DNA of 33,135 bases from Methylobacterium planeticum (GTDB lineage Bacteria > Pseudomonadota > Alphaproteobacteria > Rhizobiales > Beijerinckiaceae): NCBI RefSeq assembly GCF_008806345.1, contig NZ_VZZJ01000008.1, positions 164,669 to 197,803 on the forward strand, written 5' to 3'. Position 1 is the first letter of the stretch. Each line of letters opens with the position of its first letter. A model generated the notes under the pieces. The model was not told where the DNA came from, ran no database searches, and worked only from the letters and a program-made list of their open reading frames with translations. Positions 7,757-16,157 of the stretch are shown piece by piece. The translations under genes were made by a program, and so were the position numbers.

Positions 7757-8647
7757 ATGGATGTCGGATCCTTCGATCTCGAACTGATCGTGATGCAGCT
7801 CTTCTCGGGGGTGGCGCTCGGCGCCGTCTTCGTGATGCTGGCGCTCGGCCTGTCGATCATCTTCGGCATGCTCGGGATCGTGAACTTCGCCCATGGCGGC
7901 GTCTTCATGGTCGGCGCCTATGCGGGGGTGTTCGTGATGGAGCGCACCGGCAGCTTCTGGGCGGCCCTCTTGGTCGGCCCCCTGATGGTGGGCGGGCTCG
8001 GCCTGCTGATCGAGCGCTTCCTGATCCGGCCCCTCGCCGGGCGCTCGCCGGACGACCCGCTGCTCCTCACCTTCGGTCTCGGCTACGTGCTGGTCGAGGG
8101 CGTGCGCATCCTGTTCGGCTCGGACGGGCTGCCCTTCGCCACGCCGGAGGCGCTCTCGGGGGTCGCCGATCTCGGCATCGGCTATTTCCCGGTCTACCGC
8201 CTCTTCGTGGTCGGCGTGGTCGCGCTGGTGCTCGTCGCCCTCTGGTACGGGCTGGAGCGGACCAAGCTCGGCCTGATCGTGCGCGCCGGGGCGCGCGACC
8301 CCGAGATCCTGCAGGTGCTCGGCGTCGACATCCAGCGGCTCTGGCTCTGGGTGTTCGGCCTCGGCATCGCGCTGGCGGCCCTCGGCGGCGTGCTCGCGGC
8401 ACCGATGCGGTCGGTCAACCCGGAGATGGGCAACCTCGTGCTGGGCGAGGCCTTCGCCGTCACGGTGATCGGCGGGATGGGCTCGCTGATGGGCTCCGTC
8501 GTGGCGGGGCTGCTGGTCGGGATCGTGGTCTCGATGACCGCCCTGTTCGTGCCCGAGATGGCGAGCATCGCGATGTTCGCCTTCATGGCGCTGGTGCTGC
8601 TGGTCCGGCCGCAGGGCCTGTTCGGCAAGCCCGGCCTCGGCGTCTGA
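7757..8647 (+). CDS. livH: Liv-type ABC transporter permease (LivH-like)
   Basis: This is a 296-residue integral membrane permease. The first half has ALGLSIIFGMLGIVNFAHGG, the family signature around residues 28-47, and about eight hydrophobic segments follow. The cytoplasmic coupling region near residue 175-195 reads RAGARDPEILQVLGVD, which is where the ATPase docks. The C-terminus VLLVRPQGLFG is also typical. The length agrees with LivH (about 290-308). It lies 26 bases after the binding-protein gene and 15 bases before the second permease, in a single operon. Confidence 0.94.
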   Translation: MDVGSFDLELIVMQLFSGVALGAVFVMLALGLSIIFGMLGIVNFAHGGVFMVGAYAGVFVMERTGSFWAALLVGPLMVGGLGLLIERFLIRPLAGRSPDDPLLLTFGLGYVLVEGVRILFGSDGLPFATPEALSGVADLGIGYFPVYRLFVVGVVALVLVALWYGLERTKLGLIVRAGARDPEILQVLGVDIQRLWLWVFGLGIALAALGGVLAAPMRSVNPEMGNLVLGEAFAVTVIGGMGSLMGSVVAGLLVGIVVSMTALFVPEMASIAMFAFMALVLLVRPQGLFGKPGLGV

Positions 8648-8662
8648 GGGGGCTGTCGTCCG

Positions 8663-9685
8663 ATGCAGGCCCTCGACCAGACCGTCATCAAGGCACCCGT
8701 AGCGGAACCCGGGGTGCCGCTGCGCTCGCCGATCGCGACCGACATCCTGTCGCGCTGGCGCGCGCCGCTCTCGATCCTCGCGCTCCTGGTGCTTCCCTTC
8801 CTGCTTCCCTCGCAGGCGCTCGCCGTCAACGTGCTGATCTACGGGCTCTACGCCGTGGGCTACAACCTGCTCTACGGCTATACCGGCCTCCTGTCCTTCG
8901 GCCACGCCGCCTTCTTCGGCACCGGCGCCTACGTCACCGGCATCGCGATCGGGGCCTATGGCCTGCACCCGCTCGCCGCCATGGCGCTCGCGGTCGTGGC
9001 GGCGAGCGGGCTGGCGCTCGCCGTCGGCACGGTCTCGATCCGCTCGCGCGGCATCTACTTCGCCATGGTGACGCTGGCGCTCGCCCAGCTCGTCTATTAC
9101 GTCGCGCTCCAGGCCTCGTCCTGGACCGGCGGCGAGAACGGGCTTCGCGGCTTCACGGTGTCGAGGGTCGATCTCGGGATCGTCTCCCTCGACATCCTCA
9201 ACCCCCTCACGAAATACCTCTTCGTGCTGGCCTTCGTGGGCGCCGCCCTGGCGCTGATCTCGCGCATCCTGGCCTCGCCCTTCGGGGCGGTGATCGAGGC
9301 GATCCGCGAGAACGAGGTCCGGGCGCGGGCCTGCGGCTTCGACGTGGAGCGCTCGAAGCTCCTCGCCTTCGTGCTCTCCGGGCTGTTCTGCGGGCTCGCC
9401 GGGGCGCTCTCGGCGATCCACCTCTCGATCGTGCCCCTCGACAGCCTCGCCTACCACACCTCCGGCACCGCCGTGGTGATGACGCTGGTCGGGGGCGCGG
9501 GCACGTTCTTCGGGCCCTTCGTCGGCGCCCTCGTGGTGCTCGTGCTCGAGGACGTGCTGAGCCTGTGGACGCCGCACTGGCAGCTCGCGCTCGGCAGCGT
9601 GTTCATCCTGTTCGTGCTGTTCCTGCGCCGCGGCCTCTGGGGCACGGCCCTGGCGCGGTTGGCCGCGCTGCGGGGTCGCGCATGA
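8663..9685 (+). CDS. livM: Liv-type ABC transporter permease (LivM-like)
   Basis: This is the second permease of the importer, 340 residues. After an N-terminal cytoplasmic segment of about 35 residues come many hydrophobic helices. It has the LivM block YNLLYGYTGLLSFGHAAFFG (about residues 69-88) and the coupling region AIRENEVRARACGFDVERSK near residue 212. Toward the C-terminus GGAGTFFGPFVGAL is conserved in the family. The stop overlaps the ATG of the downstream ATPase (ATGA at 9682-9685). With LivH it forms the translocation pore in the inner membrane. Confidence 0.94.
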   Translation: MQALDQTVIKAPVAEPGVPLRSPIATDILSRWRAPLSILALLVLPFLLPSQALAVNVLIYGLYAVGYNLLYGYTGLLSFGHAAFFGTGAYVTGIAIGAYGLHPLAAMALAVVAASGLALAVGTVSIRSRGIYFAMVTLALAQLVYYVALQASSWTGGENGLRGFTVSRVDLGIVSLDILNPLTKYLFVLAFVGAALALISRILASPFGAVIEAIRENEVRARACGFDVERSKLLAFVLSGLFCGLAGALSAIHLSIVPLDSLAYHTSGTAVVMTLVGGAGTFFGPFVGALVVLVLEDVLSLWTPHWQLALGSVFILFVLFLRRGLWGTALARLAALRGRA

Positions 9686-10440
9686 CGCCGATCCTCGAAG
9701 TCGAGAATCTCGGCCGCCGCTTCGGCGCCTTCACGGCGCTCGAGGGCGTCAGCGCCGCCTTCGGCGAGGGGCGCATCACCGCCGTCATCGGCCCGAACGG
9801 GGCGGGCAAGAGCACGTTCTTCAACCTGCTCTCGGGGGCCCTCAAGCCGACGAGCGGCGCGTTGCGCTTCGCCGGCCGCGACATGAGCCGCGTGCCCCAG
9901 GCGCGCTTCGCCCATCTCGGCATCGCCCGCTCCTACCAGATCACCAACGTCTTCCCGCAGCTCACCGCCCATGAGAACGTGCGCACGGCGGCCCAGGCCC
10001 GGACGAGCCGCTACGATGTCTGGAGCCGGCGCGACGCCCTCTCCGAACTGGCGGCCCGCGCCGACGACATCCTGGAATGGGTCGGCCTCGCGGGGCGCCG
10101 CGACCGGCCGGCCGCCGCGCTGGCGCACGGCGAGCAGCGGGCGCTCGAGATCGGCATCGCGCTGGCGAGCAACCCCAAGCTCCTGCTGCTGGACGAACCC
10201 ACCGCCGGCATGGGCCCGGAGGAGACCAGGGAGATGGTCGCCCTGCTGCGCCGGCTCGGCGAGAGCCGCACCATCCTGCTGGTCGAGCACAAGATGAAGA
10301 TGATCCTCGGTTTGTCCGAGCGGATCCTCGTGCTGCATCACGGCCGGCTCATCGCCGACGGCAGCCCGGCCGAGATCCAGGCCGACAAGGAGGTGCGCCG
10401 GGTCTATCTCGGCGAGAGCCGCGGGTACGGCCATGCTTGA
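9682..10440 (+). CDS. livG: Liv-type ABC transporter ATPase (LivG-like)
   Basis: This is a 252-residue ATP-binding subunit. Walker A is GPNGAGKST (about residues 36-44), the Walker B region is LLLLDEPTAGM and the switch His is in LLVEHKM. The ABC signature is degenerate (LAHGEQRALEIG), which is normal for the LivG branch, where the motif is usually Tyr/His-Gly-x-Gln/Glu. The C-terminal ILVLHHGRLIADGSPAEI matches the LivG tail. The ATG at 9682 overlaps the livM stop and fits family length. It forms a heterodimer with LivF to power import. Confidence 0.94.
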   Translation: MTPILEVENLGRRFGAFTALEGVSAAFGEGRITAVIGPNGAGKSTFFNLLSGALKPTSGALRFAGRDMSRVPQARFAHLGIARSYQITNVFPQLTAHENVRTAAQARTSRYDVWSRRDALSELAARADDILEWVGLAGRRDRPAAALAHGEQRALEIGIALASNPKLLLLDEPTAGMGPEETREMVALLRRLGESRTILLVEHKMKMILGLSERILVLHHGRLIADGSPAEIQADKEVRRVYLGESRGYGHA

Positions 10441-11137
10441 GATCGACCGCCTCGACGCGTGGTACGGCCCGAGCCACGTCCTCCACGGGCTCTCCCTCGA
10501 GGTGCGCCAGGGCGAGATCCTGGCGCTCGTCGGCCGCAACGGCGCCGGCAAGACGACGACCATGAAGGCCGTGATGGGCCTGATCCCGCGGGTCGCCGGC
10601 CATGTCCGCTTCCTCGGGGAGGAACTGCTCGGACGCCCGGCCCACGCCCGCTTCTCGCGGGGCCTCGCCTACGTGCCCGAGGACCGGCGCATCGTGCCGG
10701 GCCTGACCGTGCGCGAGAACCTGAAGCTCGGCCTGCTGCAGGCGCCCGCCTCCATCAAGGAGAAGTCGGCGATCGCCGAGATCGCCGAGACCTTCCCCCG
10801 GCTGGCCGAGCGCCTCGATCAGGTCGCGGTGACGATGTCGGGGGGCGAGCAGCAGATGCTCGCGATCGCCCGCGCCATGATCGCCGGCCCGAAGCTCATC
10901 CTGCTCGACGAGCCCTCCGAGGGCATCATGCCGGTGCTCGTCGAGGAGATGGGCCGACTGTTCGTGTCCCTGCGCGCGCGGGGCGTGACGCTGCTCCTCG
11001 TCGAGCAGAACGTCGAGTGGGCGCTCAACCTCGCCGACCGCGCCGTGATCATCGACCAGGGCGCGGTCGTGCACGAGAGCTCGGCCGCGGCCCTGCGCGC
11101 CGACACCGAGATCCAGGACCGCTACTGCGCGGTCTGA
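10433..11137 (+). CDS. livF: Liv-type ABC transporter ATPase (LivF-like)
   Basis: This is the 234-residue second ATPase of the importer. Walker A is GRNGAGKTT, the signature is MSGGEQQMLAIARAM, Walker B is LILLDEPSEGI and the switch His position reads LLLVEQNVEWAL (Gln instead of His), as is usual in LivF. The start overlaps the last eight bases of livG, so translation is probably coupled. It completes a five-component importer (binding protein, two permeases, two ATPases). Confidence 0.94.
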   Translation: MLEIDRLDAWYGPSHVLHGLSLEVRQGEILALVGRNGAGKTTTMKAVMGLIPRVAGHVRFLGEELLGRPAHARFSRGLAYVPEDRRIVPGLTVRENLKLGLLQAPASIKEKSAIAEIAETFPRLAERLDQVAVTMSGGEQQMLAIARAMIAGPKLILLDEPSEGIMPVLVEEMGRLFVSLRARGVTLLLVEQNVEWALNLADRAVIIDQGAVVHESSAAALRADTEIQDRYCAV

Positions 11138-11166
11138 CCGGCGCGTCGAAGGAGGGATAGGAAACG

Positions 11167-11637
11167 ATGGAGATCACCGGCGCATACCGTATCGCGGCGC
11201 CCCGTGCGGCCGTCTGGGCCGCCCTCAACGATCCGGAGGTGCTCGCCCGCTGCATCCCCGGCTGCAAGGAACTCACGCAAGCCTCCCCCGAGGCGATGGC
11301 CGCCAAGGTCGCCCTGAAGGTCGGCCCGGTCTCGGCGACCTTCGCCGGCACCGTGCGCCTCGAGGACATCCGCCCGCCGGAGGGCTATACCCTGGTCGGG
11401 CAGGGCAACGGGGGCATGGCGGGCTTCGCCAAGGGCCGCGCCGCCGTGGCGCTCCGGGAGGACGGCGCGGACACCGTGCTGAGCTACGAGGCCAAGGCCG
11501 AGATCGGCGGCAAGATCGCCTCGCTGGGGGGGCGCCTGATCCAGGCGACCGCGCGCAAGCTCGCCGACCAGTTCTTCGGCGCCTTCGCGGCCGAGCTCGG
11601 CGCGCCCACGCCCGAAGCGGCGGCGGCCGCCTCCTGA
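11167..11637 (+). CDS. coxG: CoxG-like SRPBCC-fold protein
   Basis: This 156-residue protein is of the CoxG/polyketide-cyclase-like (SRPBCC) superfamily. It begins MEITGAYRIAAPRAAVWAALNDPEVLARCIPGCKE-like, the classic opening of the fold, and has a central GGMAGFAKGRAAV and a C-terminal long helix (LIQATARKLADQFFGAF). In CO dehydrogenase clusters CoxG helps anchor the enzyme to the membrane. Its presence here suggests the hydroxylase is also membrane-associated and passes electrons to the respiratory chain. The C-terminal hydrophobic anchor seen in some CoxG proteins is absent and only a short Ala-rich tail remains. AAGGAGGG at about 11150-11157 is its ribosome-binding site. It is the last clear gene of the operon. 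Confidence 0.9.
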   Translation: MEITGAYRIAAPRAAVWAALNDPEVLARCIPGCKELTQASPEAMAAKVALKVGPVSATFAGTVRLEDIRPPEGYTLVGQGNGGMAGFAKGRAAVALREDGADTVLSYEAKAEIGGKIASLGGRLIQATARKLADQFFGAFAAELGAPTPEAAAAAS

Positions 11638-11680
11638 CACCGCCTCACCGCCCTCGAACGACCGCTCGGTCCAAACGCCG

Positions 11681-11720
11681 GCCCAAGAGGCGGCCCGAGC
11701 GCCCGCCCAAGAGGCGGCCC
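11681..11720. repeat. Short tandem repeat after coxG (2 copies, 24-base period)
   Basis: The 16-base unit GCCCAAGAGGCGGCCC occurs at 11681-11696 and again, identically, at 11705-11720. The gap between the tail-to-tail coxG and pirin genes (11638-11838) otherwise contains no supported gene. Each unit contains GCC...GGC and could form a small hairpin, so it may act in transcription termination between the two convergent operons. No T-run follows. Confidence 0.6.
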
Positions 11721-11838
11721 AGACAGGACAGGTATCGAGCATGATCACCGGCATGGATGCCGCCGGGGCGGCGGCGCGCGCGGTCTCATCCGCCCGGGCG
11801 GCGGGACCGATCGCCCCGGCGGGCCGCCTCCGACGCGA

Positions 11839-12777
11839 TCACGGATAGCGGACGGGCTTGGGGTCTTCCGGCAGGGGGATGAACTCGGAATCGCCCGGGA
11901 CGCTGTCGAAGCGGGCCTGGCGCCAATCCTCCTTGGCCTGCTCGATGCGCTCGGGCCGCGAGGAGACGAAGTTCCACCAGAGGTGGCGCGGGCCGTCCAT
12001 CGGCTCGCCGCCGAGGACCATGAAGCGGGAGGCCTGCGTCGCCCGCACGCTGATGCGGTCGCCGGGCCGGAACACCAGCAGCTGCCCGGGCCCGAACCCG
12101 TCCCCGGCGATTTCGATCGCGCCCGCCACCGTGTAGATCGCGCGCTCATCGTAGGTCGGATCGAGGGGCAGGACGGCGCCGGCCTCCAGCGCCACGTCGG
12201 CGTAGACCATCGGGCTCGACGTGCGCACGGGGGAGCGCGCCCCGAAGGCCTCCCCGGCGATCAGGCGGACGGTCTTGCCCTCGCCGGTCAGGACCGGCAG
12301 CGCGGAGGCCTCGTAATGCTCGAAGGCCGGGGCATTCTCCTCGTCCAGCGCGCTGAGGGCGACCCAGCTCTGGATGCCGAACAGCCTGGAGCCGGTCTGC
12401 CGCAGGCCCGCCCCGGTGCGCTCCGAATGCGTGATGCCGCGGCCGGCCGTCATCCAGTTCAGCTCGCCCGGACGGATCGGCAGCTCCGTGCCGAGGCTGT
12501 CCCGGTGCATGATCTCGCCGTCGAACAGGTAGGTGACGGTCGAGAGGCCGATATGGGGATGGGGACGCACGTCCATGCCCTGGCCGAGCAGGAACTCGGA
12601 GGGGCCCATCTGATCGAAGAAGATGAAGGGGCCGACCATCCGGCACTCGGTCGAGGGCAATGCCCGCCGCACGGCGAACGAGCCGAGGTCGCGCGAGCGC
12701 GGGACGATCAGGGTCCGGATGGCGTCGCAGGAGAAGTGGTCTCCCGGGGTTGGGTCTTCCGCGCTGTGCCAGCTCAT
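11839..12777 (-). CDS. Pirin-family protein
   Basis: This is a 312-residue bicupin protein. The N-terminal cupin carries the metal-binding pattern of pirins: [15 protein letters not shown] with two His, then [12 protein letters not shown] with His and Glu. The C-terminal pirin domain includes [13 protein letters not shown] and GGEPMDG. Bacterial pirins include quercetin 2,3-dioxygenase-like enzymes and redox-sensing partners, so the exact role cannot be read here. The start MSWHSAED at 12777 agrees with family length. The gene is divergent from a LysR-type regulator, which likely controls it. It converges with the hydroxylase operon. Confidence 0.92.
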   Translation of the reverse strand: MSWHSAEDPTPGDHFSCDAIRTLIVPRSRDLGSFAVRRALPSTECRMVGPFIFFDQMGPSEFLLGQGMDVRPHPHIGLSTVTYLFDGEIMHRDSLGTELPIRPGELNWMTAGRGITHSERTGAGLRQTGSRLFGIQSWVALSALDEENAPAFEHYEASALPVLTGEGKTVRLIAGEAFGARSPVRTSSPMVYADVALEAGAVLPLDPTYDERAIYTVAGAIEIAGDGFGPGQLLVFRPGDRISVRATQASRFMVLGGEPMDGPRHLWWNFVSSRPERIEQAKEDWRQARFDSVPGDSEFIPLPEDPKPVRYP

Positions 12778-12924
12778 GGCCTTCGGTCTCCTGCTCGGTC
12801 GGATTGAAAACCAGGGTGGCCGCAAGGGCAAACCCGAATTTGCCACGTACGATCGTGGGTTGCGCTTCGGGTCGGTGTCGCCCGGCACGCGGCGCGCTCG
12901 ATGACGGCACTGTGGGGCTTGCCA

Positions 12925-12972
12925 GGAATTCGGAAAACAGAAACGATAGAAACTCATTGTTTCCGGAATTTC
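12925..12972. promoter_or_regulatory. Imperfect inverted repeat between pirin and lysR
   Basis: GGAATTCGGAAAACA at 12925-12939 and TGTTTCCGGAATTT at 12959-12972 form an imperfect inverted repeat with a 19-base centre. It sits directly upstream of the LysR start at 12976 and is AT-richer than the surroundings. LysR regulators commonly bind such sites in divergent promoter regions, so it is the best candidate operator for this pair. The site is close to the lysR start, which would favour autorepression. Confidence 0.45.
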
Positions 12973-12975
12973 CCC

Positions 12976-13914
12976 ATGCGTCTCCCCGATTTCGAAGCCT
13001 GGGCGATCTTCGCCAAGGTGGTCGAGACAGGCTCCTTTGGCCGGGCCGCGTCCGATCTCGGGATGTCGAAGGGGACCGTCTCGAAGGCGGTCAGCCGCCT
13101 GGAAGCCCGCATCGGGGCCCGCCTGTTTCACCGGACCTCGCGCAAACTGTCCCTGACGGCGGCGGGGCAGGCGGCCAAGGACGGCGCCGCGCGTATCCTG
13201 TCCGAGGGCGAGGCTGCCGAAGCGGAGGCCACCGCCGGGGCCTCGGAGCCGCGCGGCCCGGTACGGCTCGCCGCGCCGATGTCCTTCGGGGTGATGCACG
13301 TCGCCCCGCGCCTGCCGGACTTCCTGCGCCGGTATCCCGCCGTCTCCGTCGACCTTCACCTCAGCGACGCGGTGGTCGACCTGATCGGCGGCGGCTTCGA
13401 CATCGGCCTGCGGATCGCGGCGCTGCCGGATTCCTCCCTGCGGATGCGCCGGCTCTGCGCCATCCGCCGCTCGGTCGTGGCGACGCCCGCCTACTTGGAC
13501 GGGCATGGCCGGCCCGAGCACCCGGACGACCTCGCGCACCATGCCTGCCTCGGCTACGCCTACCTTCCGACGCCGGACCGCTGGCGCTTCACCAACGGCA
13601 AGGGCGAGGAGGCCGCCATCGTGCCGGCGGGACCGATGCGGGCGAACAACGCTGAGGCACTGGCGCCTGCGCTCCGGGCGGATCTCGGCCTCGCCGTCCA
13701 GCCCGACTTCATGGTCTGGGAAGACCTCGAGGCCGGCCTGCTGGAACGGGTCCTGCCCGACTGGTCCCTGCCGCCGATCGCCCTGCACCTCGTGATGCCG
13801 CCGGGCGAGCTGCGCCCGGCCCGCGTCACGGCCCTGATCGCCTTCCTGGCGCAGGCCTTGTCCGCCGCGCCCTGGGCCGGCCACCCATCCCCGCGGGGCG
13901 ACGGCGAGGGCTGA
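12976..13914 (+). CDS. LysR-family transcriptional regulator (next to pirin)
   Basis: This is a 312-residue LysR-type regulator. The N-terminal winged helix-turn-helix (residues 3-62) reads [45 protein letters not shown], close to the AaeR/DmlR-like branch. The effector domain begins at about residue 93 ([12 protein letters not shown]). The ATG at 12976 is the normal LysR start position, 10 residues or so before helix 1. It is divergent from the pirin gene by 198 bases, the standard arrangement for a target. A short tail after residue 300 ([12 protein letters not shown]) is unlike the family and may be read-through into a G-rich spacer. Confidence 0.92.
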   Translation: MRLPDFEAWAIFAKVVETGSFGRAASDLGMSKGTVSKAVSRLEARIGARLFHRTSRKLSLTAAGQAAKDGAARILSEGEAAEAEATAGASEPRGPVRLAAPMSFGVMHVAPRLPDFLRRYPAVSVDLHLSDAVVDLIGGGFDIGLRIAALPDSSLRMRRLCAIRRSVVATPAYLDGHGRPEHPDDLAHHACLGYAYLPTPDRWRFTNGKGEEAAIVPAGPMRANNAEALAPALRADLGLAVQPDFMVWEDLEAGLLERVLPDWSLPPIALHLVMPPGELRPARVTALIAFLAQALSAAPWAGHPSPRGDGEG

Positions 13915-14068
13915 AGCCCGGCCCTTCGCGGAGGCGGCGCCCGACGCGTCGCGGGAAACGGTCCGACCGCTCGGACGGGTGGGGATGGCGCGCTGCTGCC
14001 ACCACGCTGGCAGCAGCCCCCGTCCAGGAAGGATGCCGGCACCGACCGGCGACGCGGGAGATCCCACC

Positions 14069-14317
14069 ATGCCGACCTTGTTTCACGCCGCCCACTCGCG
14101 TTCGACGCGGATCATCCGGCTCCTCGAGGCGCTGGCGACGCCCGACCGGCTCCAGCACGTCTCCGTCCGCTACATGGACGGCGGGGGGAGGGGCCCCGAT
14201 CCCGCCAACCCGCATCCGGACAAGAAGGTGCCGGCCACCGTCCACGACCACGCGCTGGTGACGGGGGCAGGCGGAGCGAGGGGACGGATGCGTCGGGCGG
14301 GCATGCGCGCAGGCTGA
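14069..14317 (+). pseudogene. Glutathione S-transferase, N-terminal fragment
   Basis: The first 65 or so residues match the thioredoxin-fold domain of a bacterial glutathione S-transferase: [20 protein letters not shown] with the catalytic-region Ser, then DPANPHPDKKVPATVHD, the cis-Pro glutathione-binding motif. Family members continue with an ESxAI block and a helical C-terminal domain. Here the match ends at about 14263 and the frame runs on for 17 Gly/Arg-rich residues to a stop. Only about a third of a normal GST (200-230 residues) is present. It lies downstream of the LysR gene in the same direction. It is almost certainly inactive. Confidence 0.75.
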
Positions 14318-14617
14318 CACGCGCAGGTTGGCGTGTCGTTGACTTCACAACTCCGCGAAGGGCCGCGGTTCGTGCTGGGATGCCGCAATCGCCATTGGAA
14401 ACCGCGGCAGGCGAGCAGGCCGCGCCGCCGCTCCAGCCGCAGCGTCGGCTGTGTCCGAAAATCCTGGCAGGACATGGGCGTTCGGATGCGCCTCGCGACC
14501 GGACATGCGCCCGGCACGTCGCGAGGAACCGTTCGGGGCCGGAGGCTTGCATCCGACTTGTTCAGCACCGCGCTGGACGCCGGCCCTGCATCGGGTCGTG
14601 CCCTCGGGCGATGCCCC
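14316..14617. other. Gene-free spacer with a hairpin at 14316-14337
   Basis: No supported gene is seen between the GST fragment and the VOC gene. GACACGC (14316-14322) and GCGTGTC (14331-14337) form a 7-base-pair stem with an 8-base loop. The stem overlaps the stop of the GST remnant and is followed by GTTGACTTCACAAC, a second small stem. It may be a terminator or the scar of a lost element. No flanking direct repeats or inverted repeats of an insertion sequence were recognised. Confidence 0.4.
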
Positions 14618-15553
14618 TCAGCGACCGGGCTCCGCGGCCAGGAGGCGCAGCCGCATGCCCCAGGGATCGTGCAGGACGAGTGCCGCGCCGGTTACCTCGA
14701 CCGGCAGGCCGGCTTCGCGGCAGCGGTCGCGCACCTGGGCGGACGTCGTCGGGTGGGTGAGCAGCTCGATTTCGGCGAGGCCGGTCGTGCCGGCGGGCCG
14801 CGGGGGCGCGCCCCGGCTGTTCCAGACGTTGGCCGCGAGCTGGTGGTGGTAGCCGCCCGCGCCGAGGAACAGCGCGCCCGGGTAGCGGCATGTCAGGTCG
14901 AACCCGAGGAGCCCCGCGTAGAAGCGCTCCGCCGCCTCGAGTTCTCCGACCTGGAGATGCACGTGCCCGACACGACCGCCGGGCGGCATCCCCGCCCAGG
15001 GACCCGGCGCGGCCCGCAGGAGCCCGGCTCGGTCGATGGGATCGTTCCGCATCACCAGGGTGCCGCCGTCCGCCCTCGGCCATCGGGCCTCGGCACGGTC
15101 GGCGTAGATCTCGATGCCGTTGCCCTCGGGGTCGGTGAGGTAGACCGCCTCGCTGACGAGGTGGTCCGAGGCCCCCGACAGGGCGATGCCGCGCTCCGCC
15201 GCGTGCGCGAGCCAGGCGCCGAGATCGCCGCGGGTCGGGAGCAGGAAGGCCGTGTGGAACAAGCCGGCCTCGCGCGGGCTCCAGGGACGCGCCGCCGGAT
15301 CGTGCCGGAGTTCGAGCAGCACCCTGCCCGCCGCCCCGAGCCGAACGGTACGGGTCTCCCGCGAGAGCACCGCGAGCCCGACCGCGTCCTGGTAGAAGCG
15401 CGCGAGACCGTCGAGGTCGCGCGCCACCAGGGTGACGCGGCCGATCCGGTAGGGGGCCGCGTCCAGCAACGATGCCGGAGCATGCGGGGGCGCCTTCCGG
15501 GACCGCCCGGCATCAGGGGTGGACGCCGCCGCGTCGAGACCGTCATGGGGCAT
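14618..15553 (-). CDS. VOC-family (catechol 2,3-dioxygenase-like, CatE type) protein
   Basis: This 311-residue protein consists of two glyoxalase/bleomycin-resistance/dioxygenase modules. The first (about residues 35-160) has RIGRVTLVARDLDGLARFYQ and ends in DPEGNGIEIYADR with a likely metal Glu. The second (about 190-305) has GGRVGHVHLQVGELEAAERFY and GYHHQLAANVW, then LHDPWGMRLRLL. The layout matches CatE/YfiE-type proteins, Fe-dependent catechol dioxygenases or detoxifying glyoxalase relatives. I cannot assign the substrate. The start at 15553 is chosen because further upstream starts overlap the yceI gene and give non-homologous residues. It begins 25 bases after the yceI stop, so it is probably the last gene of that operon. 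Confidence 0.85.
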   Translation of the reverse strand: MPHDGLDAAASTPDAGRSRKAPPHAPASLLDAAPYRIGRVTLVARDLDGLARFYQDAVGLAVLSRETRTVRLGAAGRVLLELRHDPAARPWSPREAGLFHTAFLLPTRGDLGAWLAHAAERGIALSGASDHLVSEAVYLTDPEGNGIEIYADRAEARWPRADGGTLVMRNDPIDRAGLLRAAPGPWAGMPPGGRVGHVHLQVGELEAAERFYAGLLGFDLTCRYPGALFLGAGGYHHQLAANVWNSRGAPPRPAGTTGLAEIELLTHPTTSAQVRDRCREAGLPVEVTGAALVLHDPWGMRLRLLAAEPGR

Positions 15554-15578
15554 GGTCGTGCGCTCGCCTCGTCGTTGC

Positions 15579-16157
15579 TCAGCCGCCATCGCCCGGCGCG
15601 GACCGGGTCGTGGCGACGAGTTCGATGTCGACCCCGACGTCGAGGCCGACCCATTGTCCGGACGCCCATGCGCCCTGGCCGACGCCGAACTCCGTCCGGA
15701 CGAGGCCGGCATGCCCCGTGGCGCGGGCCTGCCCTCCGTCGAGCGATAGATGGAATGGGAGGGTGAGCGGCCGGCTCACGCCCCGGATCGTCAGGGTGCC
15801 GACCGCCTCGTAGTCGCCGCGTCCCTTGTCGATGAAGCGGGCTGCCTCGAACCGGGCCTGGCTCGCGCCTCTCACGTCGAACCAGTCCTTCTGCGGCAGG
15901 GCCTCGTCCCGCTGGACGTCGCCCGTGCGTGCGCTGCCCAGGTCGATCAGCACCGTGGCGTGGCCGGCTTCCGGCTTGGCGGCATCGAAGTCGACCCGGG
16001 CCTCGAAACGCTCGAAGCGTCCGGAGAACGGGGCCCCGACCTGCACGCCCGAGAACCGGATGGCGCTCCTGGCCGGGTCGATCGTCCACTCGGCGGCGGC
16101 CAGCGGCAAGGCGAGCCCCTGCAGGGCGGCCACGAGGCAGAGGAGGCGCGCGTTCAT
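15579..16157 (-). CDS. yceI: YceI-family periplasmic lipid-binding protein (second copy)
   Basis: This 192-residue protein has a Sec signal peptide (MNARLLCLVAALQGLALPLAAA, cleavage before EWTID) and a YceI lipocalin-like barrel. It begins WTIDPARSAIRFSG and includes LTIRGVSRPLTLPF. YceI proteins bind polyprenoid lipids such as quinones in the periplasm. The ATGA overlap at 16154-16157 ties it to the upstream cytochrome b561 gene. This copy differs markedly in sequence from the other YceI gene here. The pair with a b561 suggests a quinone-handling, redox-linked system. Confidence 0.9.
   Translation of the reverse strand: MNARLLCLVAALQGLALPLAAAEWTIDPARSAIRFSGVQVGAPFSGRFERFEARVDFDAAKPEAGHATVLIDLGSARTGDVQRDEALPQKDWFDVRGASQARFEAARFIDKGRGDYEAVGTLTIRGVSRPLTLPFHLSLDGGQARATGHAGLVRTEFGVGQGAWASGQWVGLDVGVDIELVATTRSAPGDGG

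Noticed and set aside
11741..11848. A 35-codon plus-strand frame (MITGMDAAG...) after coxG.
   Set aside because: It is Ala/Arg-rich with no homology I recognise. It overlaps the end of pirin and has only a weak ribosome-binding site; probably chance coding in GC-rich spacer.
14341..14568. Minus-strand frame of about 130-146 residues upstream of the GST fragment.
   Set aside because: It is rich in Arg, Ala and Pro with no conserved motif and overlaps the hairpin and the GST remnant; typical of non-coding GC-rich DNA.
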